From Ostrinia nubilalis (lineage: Eukaryota > Arthropoda > Insecta > Lepidoptera > Crambidae), in contig NC_087107.1 in the NCBI RefSeq assembly GCF_963855985.1, positions 3,658,001-3,722,000 of the forward strand: a DNA stretch of 64,000 bases, written 5' to 3'. The notes under the pieces were generated by a model, which saw only the letters and a list, made by a program, of their open reading frames with translations, ran no database searches and was not told where the DNA came from. Shown in pieces: positions 59,485-64,000 of this stretch. A program made the translations under genes and the position numbers. The stretch's first letter is position 1. The number at the start of each line of letters is the position of its first letter.

Positions 59485-60890
59485 TTTTGACCGAGGGGCT
59501 GAAGGCTCTTCAGAAGCTGTTCAATTCCGTCATCCTCGAAGGAAAAACGCCTACGGTATGGCACAGAAGTGTGGTGATACTCTTCTTCAAAAAAGGCGAC
59601 AAAACCTTGTTGAAGAATTATAGACCCATCTCACTTCTGAGCCATGTCTACAAGCTGTTTTCGAGAGTCATTACGAATCGTCTCGCTCGTAAGCTCGATG
59701 ACTTCCAGCCTCTCAAACAAGCCGGTTTCCGAAAAGGCTTTAGTACACCACATACATACGCCACGGCAGATTATACAGAAGACCGAGGAGTATAGTCAGT
59801 CACTTTGCCTGGCGTTTGTGGACTATGAGAAAGCTTCGATCGAGACCTGGGCAGTACCTACTACAGTTTCTCCAACGGTGTCAAATTGACTATATCGATA
59901 CATCGAAGTGTTGAAAGGCTTGTACGAAAACGCCACAATGTCGTTCCGTCTTCAGGATCAAGACTCGAAACCAGTTGCAGCAGCAGACAGGGGGAACTGA
60001 AAACTCCGAAACTGTTCACCACCTGGATAACTGCTTCTGGACTGGAACGGATTCGGCATAAATATCAACGGTGAGTAAATAACCCACCTTCGATTCGCAC
60101 TCTAAAGGTTGGATACTCTACACTCGGCAGTTGTTGACAATTATATATACCTAGTACAAACAGTCCAGTTAGGCTGGTTATAGTGTCACGCGGACCGTCC
60201 AGTGCGGATCCGCTCCACACAGCCGATCTGTAAACTTCGAGGAAGCGTTTTAGAGTAATGCGGTCCGCAGGAATCGCTCGCTCCCTAGCAGTTCATACAG
60301 ATTGGCTGTGCGGAGCGATCCGCACTGACGATCCGCGTGACACTAAAACCAGCCTTAGGTAGGTCCAACTTCGAGGAAGAGGTCAATCGTCGAATCCAAC
60401 TCTGCTGGCAACGTTCAGGAAGCTTCGCGATATTCTCACGTCTGAAATATCGCACTGTCTCAAGACAAAAGTCTTTGATAACTTATGGATCTGAGACGTG
60501 GTCGCTTACTGTGGGCCTCATAAGAAGACTCAAGGTCAAAGGCGATGGAGCGTGCTATGCTCGTAGTGATTGAACCAGAAATGACGTGATCCGCAGGAGA
60601 ACCAAAGTGACTGACATAGTCCGCAGAATCGCTAAAATCAAGTGGCAGTGAGTGGAGCTCGTAGCTTGCAAAGCTGATGGCCGCTGAGGCAGAAAAATTC
60701 TTGAGTGGCGACCACGAGCTGGAAGACGTAATGTGCTGCAGACCTCCACTAGGTTGACCGACGATCTGGTGAAGGTTGTAGGAGGTGCCTGGATGCGGGC
60801 GGCGCAGGACCGGTTGTTGTGGAAATCCTTGGGGGAAGACCTTTGTCCAGCAGTGGACGTCATTCGGCTAAAAGGAACGAACGATGATTG
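59485..60890 (+). pseudogene. RTE-type LINE fragment (reverse transcriptase), frameshifted
   Basis: The start reads LTEGLKALQKLFNSVILEGK then VWHRSVVILFFKKGDKTLLK and NYRPISLLSHVYKLFSRVI, the fingers/palm start of an RTE reverse transcriptase. Past a frameshift near 59750 comes RQIIQKTEEYSQSLCLAFVD with motif A (FVDYEKA). Later pieces include GRSNFEEEVNRRIQLCW, VTDIVRRIAKIKWQ and RLTDDLVKVVGGAWMRAAQD up to the usual 'CPAVDVIRLKG' end. Stops, shifts and a MITE at 60172-60354 make it dead. The endonuclease domain is absent. Confidence 0.8.
60172..60354. mobile_element. Harbinger-like MITE inside the RTE fragment
   Basis: 23-bp inverted ends GGCTGGTTATAGTGTCACGC.. with one mismatch and a 3-bp target duplication TTA (60169-60171, 60355-60357), the PIF/Harbinger pattern. 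Removing it with one TTA restores a continuous RTE reading across the site (TVQLGRSNFEEE). Confidence 0.85.
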
Positions 60891-61238
60891 AAAAAAAAAC
60901 CTAACTGCGTAAAAATGAACAGAAAAAGATAGAAACAAGACAACTTGTTCACAAATGCAGACGTACGCATCATCAGTGACTAAATGTTTTGTTGGTGATG
61001 TGTATTTGATGCCTCCAACTGCATTTGTGAACACTAAGTTGTCTTGTTTCTATCTCTTCTCTTCGTTTTGTTAATGAAAACTCGAATGCAACCTCTACTT
61101 ACATCAGGTTTCAATGTTAAAATTGTCAAGTTACAATAATATTACTGTCGTATTTATTCTTAAATGTACCTTACAACATACATGACATTCCATACTGTGA
61201 AATTTCAACATTGTAAGGTACAGTCAAGCTCGTTTCTT

Positions 61239-61442
61239 TAATGTAAGGGACGTGCTATCTTTTAAACTACCCGTTTTTCGAAAATTTAGCGTTTATATTA
61301 TGAAAGAACAGAAAATTCTAAGAAACTTTGCCATACAAACTATTTAAATCGTAACATCACATAAAAAGATATTAAGGTATAAAGAAAAAAAAAATCGTTT
61401 TTTGGCTCTCCTGAAAAGTCGTGTTTTGTCCCTTACAGTAAT
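61239..61442. repeat. Second 'taatgtaagggac' foldback unit
   Basis: 'ttaatgtaagggacgtgc' at the left and 'tgtcccttacagtaattg' at the right. Partner of 59059-59178. Sequence between the arms differs, so only the ends are shared. Confidence 0.5.
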
Positions 61443-61557
61443 TGATATTTCCACCATCGATGTTTTGTCCAGGGTAGGCATGCAAATTTTACAAAATTAG
61501 AATCTACATAACAATAATAAATTAATTAAAAAATTGAAGTCATTATAGGTACACAAA

Positions 61558-61824
61558 TCAATCACTCAGAAATTCTTTGACAGTATAAAAACATTTATCA
61601 ACTAACCATTCATAAAGACATTTTTTAAATTGGTTTACATGCAAGTCAGTGATAGAGTCTGGAATTTTATTAAAAACTTTAATGGCCATTATAAAACAGT
61701 TTTTACTGTAAAGGGTAGACTTTATAGCCGGAAATTTAAGCCTGTTAGGATGTCTTCTACTATATAGGTTATTATGACTATATGTCGTGAAAAAATAGGA
61801 ATATTTTTTTACAAATAATCCCAA
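61558..61824 (-). pseudogene. C-terminal remnant of a non-LTR (CR1/Jockey-like) reverse transcriptase
   Basis: Reads YSRRHPNRLKFPAIKSTLYS, then FIMAIKVFNKIPDSITDL and VNQFKKCLYEWLVDKCFYTV with EFLSD and stop. This 'RH-N-L..P....FNKLPDSI....F' pattern is the usual C-terminus of lepidopteran non-LTR ORF2. The matching AAT-rich 3' tail on this strand may be at 58963-58985, beyond the inverted-repeat block. Confidence 0.65.
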
Positions 61825-61844
61825 TTCATAAATGTATAGGCATA

Positions 61845-62066
61845 AGTATACTATAACCTGCCCAGGAGTATGAATAATAATTGTACCAAGTTTCGTTAAA
61901 ATCCGCCAAGTGTTTTTGTTTCTATAAGGAACATACAGACAGACAGACAGACAAAAAATTTACTGATTGCATTTTTGGCATCAGTATCGATCACTAATCA
62001 CCCCCTGATAGTTATTTTGAAAATATATTTCATATACAGAATTGACCTCTCTACAGACTTATTATA
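61845..62066 (+). repeat. LINE 3' end ('acagacagacagacagac...ttattataagtatagat')
   Basis: Non-coding tail with 'accaagtttcgttaaaatcc', a (CAGA)n run and the 'ttattataagtatagat' terminus known from insect LINE 3' ends. It sits between the reverse transcriptase remnant and the hAT right arm. Confidence 0.55.
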
Positions 62067-62635
62067 AGTATAGATGTTTAACTCTGACTGATTTAAAGAC
62101 TAAAAAATTTGTTAACTAGACAGTTACCTAACCTAACAGACGTTAGGTTAGGTACTCGTGCCTCCTCGTAAAGTTTATTCAAAACGTTATCTGTGAGAAA
62201 TTTAAAAATTTATTAAAAAGTTTTTTTTGTTCATAAAAAAATCTATTTATCGTAATTTTGCTATTTGGACTGTGTGTTCTTTAGAAAACAAGTGATTCAA
62301 TTGTAGCTCCAGATTTTTACTGTTATTTATGCTTAAAGTACACGAGACTTTATGACTTTTGTTATGATTTATTAGTAAATATTAATTATGAAAGAAGATT
62401 CTATTTTTTGTTTATTTCTTTACCAAAATAAGTGGTACTAAATTCTTATATTGATTGTTGTGCATAAAAGTAGGTATATTAGATAAAAAAAAACCTGTTT
62501 TTATTAAATTTCAACCGATTTCAGCAGTTTTCATTAAAAGACTCGAGACCCGAGAAAACTCGAGACTTTGGCCTCGAGAATTCTCGAAACTCGAGAAAAA
62601 AAATAAGTCGAGAAATCAGAAACCCTAGACTTTAC

Positions 62636-63696
62636 CTGCCCAAAGAAACTATTATGCTTATGAATATTTATCGAATAATCTGTGAAAAGATTATCATAGC
62701 TTTAATTTAATTTTAATTTTATAAGATAATTATAATCTTTATTAAAATAAAATTTTATCTAGCTTAGTGATTTATGAATCACTATCAATATCAATCAATA
62801 TATTTTAAAATAATGAGACTTAGAATAAAATTAGGTTTCGGGCAAAATGTATGACAGATAAACACGATCATTCATACTATCGTATTTAAAGGGTGGATTC
62901 GACCAAACAAGAGTAATATAAATATTTCCCATACTGAAACTGTCAATGTGCCAGTTAAACCAGGAGTTATTCTCGGATAAAAGTTTGGTCGAATCGGGCC
63001 TTAGTTAACTAGTCACAGTTGGTTGAATTTAAACCAATCACAAGACAAAATATGAATATTATTGAATTGAGTTTTGAGTATTGTTTCGTTGTACGGATCT
63101 AGGAGGGGCTGTATCTATCTATCTATCTAGAAGTAGGACTAGCTGAATCATAGACAAGATATTCGTCTAGTTAGAATCAACAATGAACGTGCTGCAATTT
63201 ACTGACATTCAAATCTGTACTTTATCACCAAGAACTACATTCTAGATTCAGTTAAAATCCATCTAGTTACGTATAGACAAAAACTAGTGTCCGTTAGTCA
63301 AGTGCAACATTGTGCAACCGGCCCAAATACGAGTACATTCGGTTCATTCAATGTTGGATTTTATTATCAAGTTTTAGTTGATGCAGTTAGGCAATAATAT
63401 ATGTTACAACATCTGTAGTAATTAAAAGGCCTACTCTATCGTACATCATAGAGTGACAGCTGAGCACGGGATTAACGGATTTAAAATGCATATACTTAAG
63501 TTATTAATTAGGGTGTTGCTAAATTTTAAAAGCTGACTTTTATGAATAACATCGGCTCAATCAGTTTCAAAGTGGATGAAGAGATTAAGAAATGGCAGAT
63601 TTATTAAATACAAGTTCCCATTGAATAAGTATGTGTGGTGTTACCTTTATTGTTTGATTTACTGAGAAGAAGTGAGCTATGGGTACAATCATAATA
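62636..63696. other. No gene recognised
   Basis: AT-rich. A short TATC microsatellite lies at 63112-63128. Confidence 0.4.
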
Positions 63697-63848
63697 TGTA
63701 TATGTCACCGTAAAATTGTGAATTCCGTCAGATTATAATCTGACGTAGTTAAATTACAATCTAACCTAACCTAACCCACTGTTAGTTTACAATCTAACGC
63801 GTTATATTATAAACTGACAGAGTTCACAATTTCACGTTGACATATATA
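63697..63848. mobile_element. Foldback MITE with 'tatatgtcaccgtaaaattg' ends
   Basis: The left arm through 'gtgaattccgtcag' is inverted at the right ('ctgacagagttcacaatttc'...'tgacatata'). The interior has further internal pairs ('attataatctgac', 'taacctaacc'). Confidence 0.7.
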
Positions 63849-64000
63849 AGTTACAGTGTTTTCAATATTTTTGTAGGTTTTATAAAAAAAATTAAAGCAT
63901 TGTACCACTACAAACTAGCACTAATAGTATGCTAATAATTAAATTACATAAACAATTATTAAATAGTTTCATTAAAATCAGTACGCAACGTCATTATTTT

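Larger units (their letters stand above)
58600..62627. mobile_element. hAT-like element, copy 2, carrying a nest of other elements
   Basis: Ends TAGGGTTTCTG (58600-58610) and CAGAAACCCTA (62617-62627) with an exact 8-bp target duplication GACTTTAC (58592-58599, 62628-62635). The outer ~230 bp at the left and ~560 bp at the right align with copy 1 (20934-21765) in reverse orientation, including the CTCGAG-rich subterminal boxes and 'ctaacctaacagacgttagg'. Between about 58830 and 62067 copy 1 has only ~70 bp. The extra ~3.2 kb here consists of LINE remnants, inverted repeats, an RTE LINE and a MITE. No hAT transposase is visible. Confidence 0.85.

Noticed and set aside
62128..62160. CCTAA/TTAGG runs as telomeric repeats (also near 63755)
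   Set aside because: Only about two units each, and inside identifiable mobile elements. Too short for telomere sequence.

Overview
This window looks like nuclear DNA from a moth or butterfly (Lepidoptera). It is AT-rich, with GC-rich coding exons and GT-AG introns. The repeat content fits that order: SINEs with a tRNA-like head, RTE-type LINE fragments, the abundant family beginning ACTAGCGGCCGCCCG and ending near ATATTAGTAG, and many short foldback elements. The species cannot be named from the sequence alone.

Genes, left to right. (1) The last two coding exons of an EHD/Past1 endocytic ATPase (+, 15291-18103). The intron between them carries a 263-codon ORF that is in frame with the upstream exon and is followed by its own poly(A) signal. 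(2) An intronless SGT/SGTA co-chaperone (-, 22855-23712), convergent with EHD. (3) A complete eight-exon ACTR10 (Arp11 dynactin subunit) gene (-, 24216-28555). Its exon 6 is duplicated downstream; the second copy is open, in frame and differs only at synonymous positions within the shared part. (4) A two-exon gene for a 111-residue protein with an N-myristoylation-type start (+, 29170-30061), divergent from ACTR10. (5) A seven-exon gene for a secreted, acidic, multi-dibasic protein of unknown function (-, 31240-41533). A weak exon candidate lies at 4279-4616. No other protein gene could be supported in 1-15290 or 42096-64000. These stretches look intergenic or intronic and hold transposon remnants.

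Mobile DNA is the main content of the right third. Two hAT-like non-autonomous elements (20934-21765 and 58600-62627) share 11-bp inverted termini and CTCGAG-rich subterminal regions, and each has a perfect 8-bp target duplication. The first sits inside another MITE. The second holds a nest of other elements: LINE remnants, an inverted-repeat-bracketed block, an RTE LINE, and a Harbinger-like MITE inside the RTE reading frame. Foldback elements include a 311-bp palindrome with a 27-bp tandem core (32101-32411) inside an intron of the secreted-protein gene.

SGT and ACTR10 are housekeeping genes for tail-anchored protein handling and dynein/dynactin transport, and EHD acts in membrane recycling. 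I see no evidence that the neighbours form a functional cluster; they look like ordinary eukaryotic neighbours.
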